NCBI RefSeq assembly: GCF_028561755.1
Contig: NZ_JAQQTD010000008.1
Location: 1-64,000, forward strand
Direction: 5' to 3'
DNA: 64,000 bases
Source: Altibacter sp. HG106
GTDB taxonomy: Bacteria; Bacteroidota; Bacteroidia; Flavobacteriales; Flavobacteriaceae
In this document: positions 49,750-57,896 of the stretch, one piece after another
Numbering within the stretch: position 1 is the stretch's first letter
How the letters are laid out: each line of letters starts with the position of its first letter
Made by a program: the position numbers and the translations under genes
The notes under the pieces: model-generated
Seen by the model: the letters and a program-made list of their open reading frames with translations, nothing else
Told to the model about the DNA's origin: nothing
Database searches by the model: none

Positions 49750-50217
49750 ATGAAAAAGTGGCTTTTTTTATCATTGGTTGTGCTTATCTCGGTTCAGTGT
49801 TCTGCGCAGCGAAATAATGGCTCGGCCATCAAAGAATATCAAGGCAAAGTGGGCATAGGTACGAACACGCCCGATGCCTTATTAACTGTCAAAGGAACAA
49901 TCCACACTAGGGAAGTCCTTGTAGATTTGGAAGGAGCTGTGGCGCCCGATTACGTTTTTGAAGCCTATACTTCGGGAGTGAGCAAACGCAAGCCTGATTA
50001 TGAACGATTGTCTTTAAAAGCGCTTGCCGCCTATATCCGTTCGGAAGGGCATTTACCAAAGGTTCCTTCGGCGCGGGAACTGGAAGAAGAAGGCATCGCG
50101 CTAAAGCAATTCAACCTGTTACTTTTAGAAAAAATTGAAGAACTCACCTTGTATACTCTAGAGCAGCAGCAGGAAATTGATGCCTTGCGAGAAAAACTTT
50201 CCAAGCTTGAGGAATAA
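49750..50217 (+). CDS. Exported tail-fibre-like C-terminal module protein
   Basis: A 155-residue protein with a signal peptide (KKWLFLSLVVLISVQCSAQ). The motif VGIGTNTPDALLTVKGTIHTREV and the end HLPKVPSARELEEEG ... LLLEKIEELTLYTLEQQQEID match a module that closes many large Bacteroidota secreted proteins. Here it stands nearly alone after the signal. The C-terminal third is a coiled coil. Function is unknown. It lies divergent from the TPR gene and directly upstream of ftsE. The only promoter-like sequence is a weak TACCTTTC at 49718-49725. Confidence 0.72.
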   Translation: MKKWLFLSLVVLISVQCSAQRNNGSAIKEYQGKVGIGTNTPDALLTVKGTIHTREVLVDLEGAVAPDYVFEAYTSGVSKRKPDYERLSLKALAAYIRSEGHLPKVPSARELEEEGIALKQFNLLLLEKIEELTLYTLEQQQEIDALREKLSKLEE

Positions 50218-50220
50218 CCC

Positions 50221-50228
50221 TATTTTTG
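50221..50228 (+). promoter_or_regulatory. TATTTTTG box for ftsE
   Basis: TATTTTTG fits TAnnTTTG. The start of transcription would be near 50235, which supports the ATG at 50253 rather than an earlier one. No TTG at ideal distance is seen. Confidence 0.45.
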
Positions 50229-50252
50229 GTACGTTCTATATCAAAACAATTT

Positions 50253-50939
50253 ATGACCTCCGAAACCGTATTGCAGCTCAAAGACGCTTCTATTTTTCAG
50301 CGTGAGAACCTCATCCTATCCGACGTTTCTGTTTCCGTAGAAAAAGGCGAATTTGTCTATCTCATCGGTAAAACGGGTACTGGGAAGAGTAGCTTTATGA
50401 AAACGCTATACGGCGATTTACCGCTTCAGAAGGGTGAAGGTACCATTGTAGGCTTTGATCTCGCTACCTTAAAAGAAAAAGAAATTCCTTTTTTAAGACG
50501 AAAATTGGGAGTGGTCTTTCAAGATTTTTTGCTATTGAATGACCGTACGGTTCATGACAATCTAAAGTTTGTGCTTACCGCTACCGGTTGGAAAGACAAA
50601 AGTGAGATGGCGGCCCGAATTGAAACTGTATTAGACAAGGTTGGAATGAAGACCAAAAGCTTTAAATTTCCCTATCAACTGTCGGGAGGAGAGCAGCAGC
50701 GCATCGCAATTGCCCGAGCGTTGTTAAACGATCCCGAACTGATCCTGGCCGATGAGCCCACGGGAAACCTCGATCCACAAACGAGTGTTGAAGTAATGGA
50801 GGTACTACAAGAGATCAATAAGAACGGTAATACTATCCTTATGGCCACTCACGATTATGCCCTACTGCTGAAATATCCTTCAAAGACCTTAAAGTGCGAC
50901 GAAAATCAGATTTTTGAAGTGGTTCAAAAAAGTGTTTAA
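50253..50939 (+). CDS. ftsE: Cell-division ATP-binding protein FtsE
   Basis: A 228-residue ABC ATPase. The Walker A GKTGTGKS is at 39-46, the signature LSGGEQQR at 143-150 and Walker [13 protein letters not shown] near 163-174. Sequence and length fit FtsE, which with FtsX controls cell-wall hydrolases during division. No ftsX gene adjoins it. LolD-type or MacB-type ATPases are close relatives, so assignment rests on overall likeness. Its TAA overlaps the stop of the convergent subtilase gene in a shared TTAA. Confidence 0.82.
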   Translation: MTSETVLQLKDASIFQRENLILSDVSVSVEKGEFVYLIGKTGTGKSSFMKTLYGDLPLQKGEGTIVGFDLATLKEKEIPFLRRKLGVVFQDFLLLNDRTVHDNLKFVLTATGWKDKSEMAARIETVLDKVGMKTKSFKFPYQLSGGEQQRIAIARALLNDPELILADEPTGNLDPQTSVEVMEVLQEINKNGNTILMATHDYALLLKYPSKTLKCDENQIFEVVQKSV

Positions 50940-52588
50940 GGGACTTCCGTAAGGATGCTTGAATCCCGCAATCGCAGGTCGCATTGCTTTTGTAATTCGG
51001 GATCAATAGCAATTCGTATTTTTCCCGCTGCGTTAGGCCTGAGCACCGTATTTCGTCCAATAACGATTTTCTTTCGGGCGGTCAAGGCAAGTTGTGAAGC
51101 TTCCGTAAACGTCTGATTTCTCAGATGCACCCTCTTAGAAAGCGCGGTAATCTTAAACTTCCAACGCGAAAACTGTTGGTTTTCGATAACCGTTTCTTCG
51201 GAAGGGGTGAGTAAGGTGTAGACCATCTCCACAGCGCGACCGGTATGCAACATACCGGCACCATAATTTCCTTTGAAAGGTTTATTTACTTTTAAGTGAT
51301 CGATATTGGTGGACGTCATTTTCAAGATGCTTTCCACCTCGTCTACCGGAAGGCAGGGCGCTAACGAAAACATGAGTCCGATAGTACCCGTCACAAAAGG
51401 CGCAGAAGTGGACGTACCTTGATAGGTATGCTGTTCTACAATCGAATCGGTCACAAATCTTGAAAACCTGAAGACACCCACAGAAGGCGCTAACAAATCG
51501 ACTTCTGGATTCAACGTGGCAATAGATTCGGTATACAGCTGAAGGTCGTTATTGATATCGTGATCAATGAACCCAGCGGTTCTGCTCACGTAACCGCTTA
51601 TGTTTTCAACATAAGGATTTCCCGAAGGCTCGTAACGAATATTATCCTGAGGGCTTTCGTATTTATACATGCCCGAAGATACCGAGATCACATGTTCATA
51701 AGACGCAGGGTAATAGAATTTTCGACCTTGTGTTTTTGTCCAATTGCGATTTCCAGCACCAGCTACGATGATGGTTCCGTTGCGAAACATTTTATTGATG
51801 GAATCTTGAGCCGACTCGTGATACATAGAACTTACCCAGCTACAGTTGATGACAGGAACGCCCGCTTTAGACAATTCCATGAGTTGCTCATAATGCCTAA
51901 AATCTCCGTGATTTGTCGCATAGATGCTGCAATCATAGCAAAGCCCCGGTACGCCATATCCATTATCGCCTTGTGCTGCCGCTATGGCGGCCACACCAGA
52001 TCCATGACCATTGGCAAAAACCGCTTTTCTAAACACCGTGGTTTTTCCTTTGAATTCTAAGTTTGTGGTATCCACTACTGCATCTGCGATACCCACGGCC
52101 ACATCTGCTTCGCCTGTGGTATAGTACCACGCTTGTGGGAGTCCGAGATAATCTAAGTAATCATTATTGAAGTTCAATCCTGTATTGGCTCCTAAAATAC
52201 TGGTACTTCCGTAGTCGTTAGGCTCAAAGATCCGTCGTTCCCCGAGTGGAATCAGTGAACCCGATTCAAAGTATTGCGGATATTTTTCTATTAATTCTGA
52301 CAGCAACCCTTGCTCCTTCGCACGAACAAAAAATGTGCGGTGTAACGCCTTAGGGCCGGCATTCTTTGCGGTTCTTCGGAAGGTATGGATGTTATAAGCA
52401 TCTAAGGTTGCTTGCAGGCGTGGGTCGGGCACCTTGATGCGAAGTGCCCCCTGGCTACGGATCACCTCAGGTTGCCAAAGGCTATCGGTAGTTCTTAGAT
52501 AAAACCAAGTTTCCTCCTGGGCTTCCACCCATCCCCAAAACAATAAGCAACAGGCCAATAAAAAATAGACACGCTTTCTCATACGCAT
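50936..52588 (-). CDS. S8 family subtilisin-like serine protease, exported
   Basis: A 550-residue protein with a signal peptide (VYFLLACCLLFWGWVEAQ). The catalytic triad is D169 (GIADAVVD), H195 (NGHGSGVAA) and S393 (GTSTSAP), with oxyanion Asn280 (AGAGN). The usual DTG/DSG at the Asp is DAV here. The His-containing stretch is followed by a Cys pair (LCYDCS) that may form a disulfide. The region before the catalytic domain may act as a propeptide. The last 100 residues are beta-rich, as in many exported Bacteroidota proteins. The substrate is unknown. Confidence 0.88.
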   Translation of the reverse strand: MRMRKRVYFLLACCLLFWGWVEAQEETWFYLRTTDSLWQPEVIRSQGALRIKVPDPRLQATLDAYNIHTFRRTAKNAGPKALHRTFFVRAKEQGLLSELIEKYPQYFESGSLIPLGERRIFEPNDYGSTSILGANTGLNFNNDYLDYLGLPQAWYYTTGEADVAVGIADAVVDTTNLEFKGKTTVFRKAVFANGHGSGVAAIAAAQGDNGYGVPGLCYDCSIYATNHGDFRHYEQLMELSKAGVPVINCSWVSSMYHESAQDSINKMFRNGTIIVAGAGNRNWTKTQGRKFYYPASYEHVISVSSGMYKYESPQDNIRYEPSGNPYVENISGYVSRTAGFIDHDINNDLQLYTESIATLNPEVDLLAPSVGVFRFSRFVTDSIVEQHTYQGTSTSAPFVTGTIGLMFSLAPCLPVDEVESILKMTSTNIDHLKVNKPFKGNYGAGMLHTGRAVEMVYTLLTPSEETVIENQQFSRWKFKITALSKRVHLRNQTFTEASQLALTARKKIVIGRNTVLRPNAAGKIRIAIDPELQKQCDLRLRDSSILTEVP

Positions 52589-52627
52589 TCAAGGTAGTAA
52601 AATTTTAGGCACTTAAACCGACTTCCG

Positions 52628-52635
52628 TATCTTTA
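52628..52635 (+). promoter_or_regulatory. TATCTTTA box for the first glycosyltransferase
   Basis: TATCTTTA differs from the consensus only at the last base and lies 24 bases before the ATG at 52660. Confidence 0.4.
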
Positions 52636-52659
52636 GCCTCAGAAATTAGAAACCGACCC

Positions 52660-53550
52660 ATGCTTTCTATCCTGATTCCTGTTTATAATTACGATGTAGC
52701 ACCCTTGCTTCAGCGCCTGTATCAGGAAGTAATAGCACTTTCAGAACCCATTGAAGTCGTCCTTCGGGAAGATGGATCGACAGAATTTTTAACTTCAAAT
52801 GCCACGGCGGCCGAAACATATGCTGTACGCTACTCGGTTTCAGAAAGCAACAACGGACGGACGCAAACGAGACAGTGGTTGGCCAAACATGCCACCCACC
52901 AAAACTTACTCTTTCTGGATGCCGATGTACTTCCCTCTCAACCTGATTTTATTGAGCGCTATCTTTCCGTAGCACATAAAAAGCATGCAGATGTTATTTT
53001 CGGTGGAATTTCCTATTCGGAAGTCCCCAAAAAGAAAAACCATGAGTTGCGATGGACCTTCGGAACCCAACGAGAAGCCCGGAAGGCAGTAGAACGCGAA
53101 GCGTATCCGTATTTTATTATTTCTCAAAATCTCTGCATCGCCAAAGCGCTGTTTCTGAAGATCAATGACTTTGAACAGGAAGGCTACGGACTCGACAATG
53201 TGTTTTCGTACCGACTGAAACAACAAAATGCTTCGGTGATCCATATTGATAATACCGTGTGTCACTTCGGACTCGAAACGAATACGCTTTTTTTATCTAA
53301 AAGCCTCAACGCCATAGAAACACTGGTTCATTACGAAGCGGCTCAGAAGATTCCCACTAACTTCACGCGCTTACAACAAGGGTATACATCGCTAAGAAAA
53401 CGCGGTTTTATTTGGTTTTTTTTAACAGTTTTTCGTATTTTTAAATCAACGATTGAGCGCAACCTGTTGTCTAGCCAACCCAAGATGTCTTGGTTCGACC
53501 TGTATCGGCTCTATCACTATGCGAAGCTAAAAAGAATCAAGCGTGCCTAA
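52660..53550 (+). CDS. Family 2 glycosyltransferase
   Basis: A 296-residue GT-A enzyme of surface glycan synthesis. It opens MLSILIPVYNYD and has the metal-binding DxD in LFLDADVLPSQPDF; REDGST is the nucleotide-sugar segment. A second acidic motif lies in GYGLDNVF. No membrane helix is obvious, so it probably works at the inner face of the membrane. It overlaps the next transferase gene by eight bases, and the pair is translationally coupled. Confidence 0.88.
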   Translation: MLSILIPVYNYDVAPLLQRLYQEVIALSEPIEVVLREDGSTEFLTSNATAAETYAVRYSVSESNNGRTQTRQWLAKHATHQNLLFLDADVLPSQPDFIERYLSVAHKKHADVIFGGISYSEVPKKKNHELRWTFGTQREARKAVEREAYPYFIISQNLCIAKALFLKINDFEQEGYGLDNVFSYRLKQQNASVIHIDNTVCHFGLETNTLFLSKSLNAIETLVHYEAAQKIPTNFTRLQQGYTSLRKRGFIWFFLTVFRIFKSTIERNLLSSQPKMSWFDLYRLYHYAKLKRIKRA

Positions 53551-54475
53551 ATTTTCCGTGGTTATTTCGGTATACAACAAAGAGCGTTACATTGGTAACA
53601 CGCTCAAAAGTGTACTTTCACAAACGGTATCCGACATTGAAGTAGTGGTTCTTAACGACGGTTCTACCGATGGCAGTGAAGCAGTCATCAAATCTTATCT
53701 ACTAGACGAACGTATTCGCTATTTTTCTGAACCCAATCGCGGGGCCGGAGCCGCGCGTAATTTTGTGATTGAAAAGGCCGACGCACCCTATATTGCCTTA
53801 TTGGACGCCGATGATGTGTGGGCACCTACTTATTTGGAAGAACAACTGCGTCTTATTGAAAAGTATCCGCAGCACAGTGTATTCGCCACGAATAGTCAAT
53901 TGTACCAACGGGGACGCATTCTTAAGAGGGAGTATTCGATTCCTATTGAACACAGCGACGACATGGTGGTCAATTTTTTTAGCGCGAGTTATATTCACTC
54001 CATTATGAATAGTTCTAGCTGTGTGCTTCACCAACGCGTTTTTGACGCAGTGGGATTATACAATCCTTCCATAAAAAGCGGACAGGACACCGATTTATTC
54101 ATTCGCATTGGGCTGCAGTATTCTGTAGTATTTAGTCCGAAGATCTGCGTTACGGTCATTCGCAACGCCAATAGCCTCTCTCAGCGCACCAAAACACTTG
54201 CTGAAAAGGCATCTTTTGAAGCTTATGAAGAGGCTGAAAAAACACATCCCGCATTAAAGAAGTTTTTAGACCTCAATCGCTATTCCCTGTGTTTGCTGGC
54301 AAAAATGGGCGGCGATGTAGAGGGGTTTCTCAATATGGCGCGGAAAATCAGTTTAGACAACCTCAACAAAAAGCAACGGTTCTTATTGAAGCAACCGAGT
54401 CCGTATCTGCGGTATTTGTTTAAGATGAAAGAAGGCTTGGATAGTATCGGCTTGCGATTAACGGCCTTTAAATGA
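53543..54475 (+). CDS. Family 2 glycosyltransferase, GTG start
   Basis: A 310-residue GT-A enzyme with FSVVISVYNKERYIGNTLKS, NDGSTDGSE and the metal motif LLDADDVW. It starts at GTG 53543, inside the end of the previous gene. The donor and acceptor sugars cannot be told from the sequence. It converges with the cupin gene and the coding ends overlap by 18 bases. Confidence 0.9.
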   Translation: MPKFSVVISVYNKERYIGNTLKSVLSQTVSDIEVVVLNDGSTDGSEAVIKSYLLDERIRYFSEPNRGAGAARNFVIEKADAPYIALLDADDVWAPTYLEEQLRLIEKYPQHSVFATNSQLYQRGRILKREYSIPIEHSDDMVVNFFSASYIHSIMNSSSCVLHQRVFDAVGLYNPSIKSGQDTDLFIRIGLQYSVVFSPKICVTVIRNANSLSQRTKTLAEKASFEAYEEAEKTHPALKKFLDLNRYSLCLLAKMGGDVEGFLNMARKISLDNLNKKQRFLLKQPSPYLRYLFKMKEGLDSIGLRLTAFK

Positions 54476-54871
54476 CAAAAACTCTTTGTATTCCCGAAGG
54501 TAATCTCCTTCTTCAAATACGCCGCTTGAAACCACCAGGCAAACAGAACCCGACGAAAAATTTTCCAGCTCTCGCCAAATTCCGGTAGGGATTAACAAAC
54601 CTTTGTTTGGTTTATTTAACTGCACCTTTTTGGTTGTCTTCCCATCGTCCAATTTTACTTCAAAACTTCCGCTAAGCGCCACGAGAAACTCTAATTGTTC
54701 TTTGTGCGCATGACCGCCGCGATGGGCATCACTAGGCACATCATATAAATAATAAACACGCTGTATGGCAAACGGCAGCACGTCTTTTTCGATCACGGAA
54801 AGGTTCCCTCTGGGGTCTGTGATCTTCGGAATGTCAATAAGTTGGCAATCGTCAAGCTGAGTTTGGTCCAT
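54458..54871 (-). CDS. Cupin sugar 3,4-ketoisomerase, FdtA/QdtA-like
   Basis: A 137-residue single-domain cupin. KITDPRGNLSVIEKDVLPF and the metal-binding HRGGHAHKEQ are hallmarks of enzymes such as FdtA that turn a 4-keto-6-deoxy nucleotide sugar into its 3-keto isomer before amination. The start at 54871 (MDQTQLDD) is chosen because family members begin near there; a longer frame to 54970 adds unrelated sequence from the overlapping upstream gene. It overlaps that gene by 20 bases. With the aminotransferase at 60662 it could make a 3-aminosugar. Confidence 0.82.
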   Translation of the reverse strand: MDQTQLDDCQLIDIPKITDPRGNLSVIEKDVLPFAIQRVYYLYDVPSDAHRGGHAHKEQLEFLVALSGSFEVKLDDGKTTKKVQLNKPNKGLLIPTGIWRELENFSSGSVCLVVSSGVFEEGDYLREYKEFLSFKGR

Positions 54872-55973
54872 GTAGTAGTAATTTTGTCCAGGTCGCCGCC
54901 ACATTTTCAGGTGCATACCGAGCGAGTGATGGAGCGGCATTCTTTTGAAGCGCGTTGCGAAGGGATGCATTCAAGGCAACCTGTCGCAATGCTTCAGCAA
55001 ATAAAGATACTTCCCTTTTCGGAATCAACAAGCCATTTTTTTGATGTTCCATAATTTCAGAAGGTCCTGATGGAATGTCTAAACTTACCACCGGTACGCC
55101 TAGTGAAAGCGCCTCTAAAAGTACCATCGGAAAGCCTTCGTACCTACTCGTTAGCGTAACGCACAAAGCCCTTTGAACAATAGGAAACGGATTGGGCATG
55201 GCCGGTAAGAACTGAATCCAATCCTTTAATTGTTGTTTTGCCACCTCCAATTGCAACTGCGGCACACTGGGCCCATCTCCCATCAACACAAGCGAAATTC
55301 CGTCTTTATGTAGTTGCGAAGCCGCATAACTTTCTATTAGAAATTGATAGTCCTTTACGGCATCATGCATGCGACCATAAGCTAAAATATACGGCGCGTT
55401 GTCTATTGTAGCAGGTTCTTTCGCGGCGACCTTCCAATGCGGGTTCACCGCATTTGGAATGCATTGAAGGTTTCGTAATTGAAGGGTTTCAGAAAGCCTC
55501 TCTTTGATCGCTTCGGAAACCGTTACGGTCGCCCAATTGGTTTGATACAAGGCCTTAAATCGATCTGGTGTTTTTCCGAAGTAGGTCTCCAAAAAGTGAC
55601 TATGAACCACGTAAATGGTTTGCACCGAACGGTACACAAACTTTTTATAAAACCATTCGCGATAGAAGTGGTTTTTCGCCCGGTGATCGATAACGAAAGA
55701 AATCTGATGGTTCTTCAGATAGGCTTTCAAGATACGCATCCGTCGGTACCGTTTTAGCAGACTATCATTTCCCTTTTTATAAGCGCCGAGGTTTAGGAGG
55801 CTCCCGGCATACTCAAATTTGATGTCATCGTTTAACACCGCTACATGCACTTCAAAGCCTTCCGCAGCTAACAACTGTGATAGATGCGCGCAACTGCGAT
55901 CGGAACCACCCGTTCCCAACGAAATAGACACCAGACATACGGCAGGTTTTTTAGAAGTCGCTGTTGGCGTCAT
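54852..55973 (-). CDS. Family 4 glycosyltransferase
   Basis: A 373-residue GT-B enzyme. Its N-terminal acceptor domain begins VCLVSISLGTGGSDRSCAHL, with a glycine-rich loop, and the C-terminal donor domain holds SRYEGFPMVLLEALSLGVPVV, which includes the EX7E motif. It probably adds one sugar to the growing surface glycan. It is co-directional with, and overlaps, the cupin gene, so both are likely expressed together from the TATCTTTG box at 56003-56010. Confidence 0.9.
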   Translation of the reverse strand: MTPTATSKKPAVCLVSISLGTGGSDRSCAHLSQLLAAEGFEVHVAVLNDDIKFEYAGSLLNLGAYKKGNDSLLKRYRRMRILKAYLKNHQISFVIDHRAKNHFYREWFYKKFVYRSVQTIYVVHSHFLETYFGKTPDRFKALYQTNWATVTVSEAIKERLSETLQLRNLQCIPNAVNPHWKVAAKEPATIDNAPYILAYGRMHDAVKDYQFLIESYAASQLHKDGISLVLMGDGPSVPQLQLEVAKQQLKDWIQFLPAMPNPFPIVQRALCVTLTSRYEGFPMVLLEALSLGVPVVSLDIPSGPSEIMEHQKNGLLIPKREVSLFAEALRQVALNASLRNALQKNAAPSLARYAPENVAATWTKLLLHGPNSA

Positions 55974-55982
55974 TTATAATTG

Positions 55983-55990
55983 TATTTTTG
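55983..55990 (+). promoter_or_regulatory. TATTTTTG box for the rightward glycosyltransferase
   Basis: TATTTTTG lies 28 bases before the ATG at 56019. It is 12 bases from the opposite-facing box at 56003-56010. Confidence 0.45.
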
Positions 55991-56002
55991 GCAAAGCACG
56001 AC

Positions 56003-56010
56003 CAAAGATA
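56003..56010 (-). promoter_or_regulatory. TATCTTTG box for the leftward glycosyltransferase and cupin genes
   Basis: TATCTTTG on the minus strand, 29 bases before the ATG at 55973. Together with the box at 55983-55990 it forms a tight divergent pair. Confidence 0.5.
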
Positions 56011-56018
56011 GCGTATTT

Positions 56019-57164
56019 ATGAAGATCCTGTTGATAGGGGAATACAGCCGACTCCATAACAGCCTCAAGGAAGGATTACAGGAATTGGGCCATGAAGTTT
56101 GTTTGGTTGCTACGGGAGATTATTTCAAAAAATTTCCTGCAGATATTTTACTCACTCCCAAGTATCAGGAAGGCTGGGGACATCGTTGGAAGGTGTTCGT
56201 GTATCGTTGCTTCGGAATAGATCTTCGCTCCAAAAACCTGTCTAAACAATTAAAGCAGCACGCAGCCGCCCTAAAGGGGTATGATGTGGTGCAGCTGATC
56301 AATGAATGCCCCATGGGAATGCAACCGAAGGATTTTCTTCCGTGGGTGTCATTTTTTAAAGAACACAATCGCTCGCTCTTCCTCTTGTCCTGCGGAACCG
56401 ATCACCTCAGCGTGAAATACGCTTTTCAGAAGAAATTTAGATATTCTATACTAACGCCCTATTTTGAAGGCAAAGTGTCTGAGAAAGCGATGGCTCCCGC
56501 CTTGAAATACCTTTCCGAAGCACATGAAAAGCACTATCAAAAGGTTGTGAAACAGGTTGATGGCGTGATCGCTTCCGATTTGGATTACCACATTCCGTGG
56601 AAAGGACATCCAAAATATCTGGGCATGGTTCCTAACCCGGTGAACGTAGAAAAATTGGCCTTTTCGTTTCCTACATCCCTAGAGCCTATTGTTATTTTTC
56701 ACGGCATCAACCGAGGTAACTATTTTAAGAAAGGAAATGATCTTTTTGAAGCTGCGCTCGATCGCTTGCGCGTCAAAAACCTTCCCATAGAAATCGTTAC
56801 CGTAGAAAACCTGCCGTACACCGAGTATATTATGAAATATCGCAAAGCGCATATTTTGCTAGACCAGGTATATGCCTACGATCAAGGCTACAATGCGTTG
56901 GAAGCCATGGCACAAGGAAAAGTGGTACTTACCGGAGCCGAACACGAATGGCGCGATTATTACGGGTTAGCAGAACATACCGTTGTGGTAAACGCGCTTC
57001 CGGATGTAGATGCCTTATGCGATACCCTACAGCAGCTTATCGCATCACCACAGCAATTAGAGCATACAGCCAAACAAGCCAGGAAATTTATAGAGCAGGA
57101 ACATCACTATGTACGCTCGGCGGAAAGGTATCTTTGGCTGTGGCAACAGCGATCAGATAATTAA
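56019..57164 (+). CDS. Glycosyltransferase, GT1/GT4-like
   Basis: A 381-residue protein starting MKILLIGEYSRLHNSLKEGL, as GT-B glycosyltransferases do. The C-terminal part has a donor-domain-like run (YAYDQGYNALEAMAQGKVVL) with a Glu in the usual place of the EX7E motif. The family is probably GT4 or a close relative, with weaker matches than its neighbours. It converges with the acyltransferase gene, whose coding end it overlaps by 12 bases. The start is chosen from the TATTTTTG box upstream, which rules out the earlier ATG at 55980. Confidence 0.78.
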   Translation: MKILLIGEYSRLHNSLKEGLQELGHEVCLVATGDYFKKFPADILLTPKYQEGWGHRWKVFVYRCFGIDLRSKNLSKQLKQHAAALKGYDVVQLINECPMGMQPKDFLPWVSFFKEHNRSLFLLSCGTDHLSVKYAFQKKFRYSILTPYFEGKVSEKAMAPALKYLSEAHEKHYQKVVKQVDGVIASDLDYHIPWKGHPKYLGMVPNPVNVEKLAFSFPTSLEPIVIFHGINRGNYFKKGNDLFEAALDRLRVKNLPIEIVTVENLPYTEYIMKYRKAHILLDQVYAYDQGYNALEAMAQGKVVLTGAEHEWRDYYGLAEHTVVVNALPDVDALCDTLQQLIASPQQLEHTAKQARKFIEQEHHYVRSAERYLWLWQQRSDN

Positions 57165-57896
57165 ATATTTCTCTAAACGCGCCTGTTCTGCCTCCCAGTC
57201 GCGAGCGATATGCTGTTTTAGCAACTGAGCGGGTATTCCGCCGATCAGGATCTGTTCGCCGAGATCGGTATAATCTTTTGTACAAAGGGTGTTGGAAGCA
57301 ATAGTACATTGGTTGGGCGTTACCGTGCCGCGCATGATGGTTACCCGATTGCTGATAAAATTATAGTCACCTAACCGTATGGGCGCGGTCATAGCGAAGC
57401 GTTCACTCGTTTGCGTGTCGTATAATTGATGAAAATTGGTATCTATCAATTGACATTCTGAGCCCATTCGGGCATAGGCTCCCATCACGATTCGATCTTT
57501 ACAAATTACTTTCCCATGGGAAGCGATAGAAGCGAGATGACCCATTTCAAAATAAGCCCCTTCACCAACATGTAGAAAATAGTCCTTTCCGAATTGCACA
57601 TGGCCCTTACAAACAAATTCGCCCTTTAGAAAGATCTCTGCTGTACCTTTGGATTGGGTGACCAACTCGTAGGGTTGTCCGAAGCCTATCATCCCCTTTT
57701 TGATAGGAGCATCGATGGTGATCCGTCCGGAAAGCGAGGTAAAGTGTACCTTTCCGTAGATATAGACGGGAAGCTTGCGAGCAATCTTTTTCGGAAATAG
57801 TTTGTAATTGATCTGATACGTTTTGATCCAATTGACCTTGCGAAAGAAGTTCCACTTCCGCTTCCAGGTTCGGTATATTGCTTTGATTCCTTCCAT
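57153..57896 (-). CDS. Hexapeptide-repeat acyltransferase
   Basis: A 247-residue left-handed beta-helix acyltransferase. The repeats are irregular (GKVICKDRIVMGAYARMGSECQL, APIRLGDYNFISNRVTIMRG). IGGIPAQLLK near the end is the typical cap. The start at 57896 forms a TAATG overlap with the stop codon of the flippase gene, so the genes are translationally coupled. It probably acetylates a sugar of the surface glycan. It could serve as the N-acyltransferase of the 3-aminosugar, but O-acetylation is equally possible. Confidence 0.8.
   Translation of the reverse strand: MEGIKAIYRTWKRKWNFFRKVNWIKTYQINYKLFPKKIARKLPVYIYGKVHFTSLSGRITIDAPIKKGMIGFGQPYELVTQSKGTAEIFLKGEFVCKGHVQFGKDYFLHVGEGAYFEMGHLASIASHGKVICKDRIVMGAYARMGSECQLIDTNFHQLYDTQTSERFAMTAPIRLGDYNFISNRVTIMRGTVTPNQCTIASNTLCTKDYTDLGEQILIGGIPAQLLKQHIARDWEAEQARLEKYLII

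Noticed and set aside
54872-54970. N-terminal extension of the cupin protein.
   Set aside because: The extra 33 residues come from the overlapping end of the upstream glycosyltransferase gene and do not look like the cupin family.
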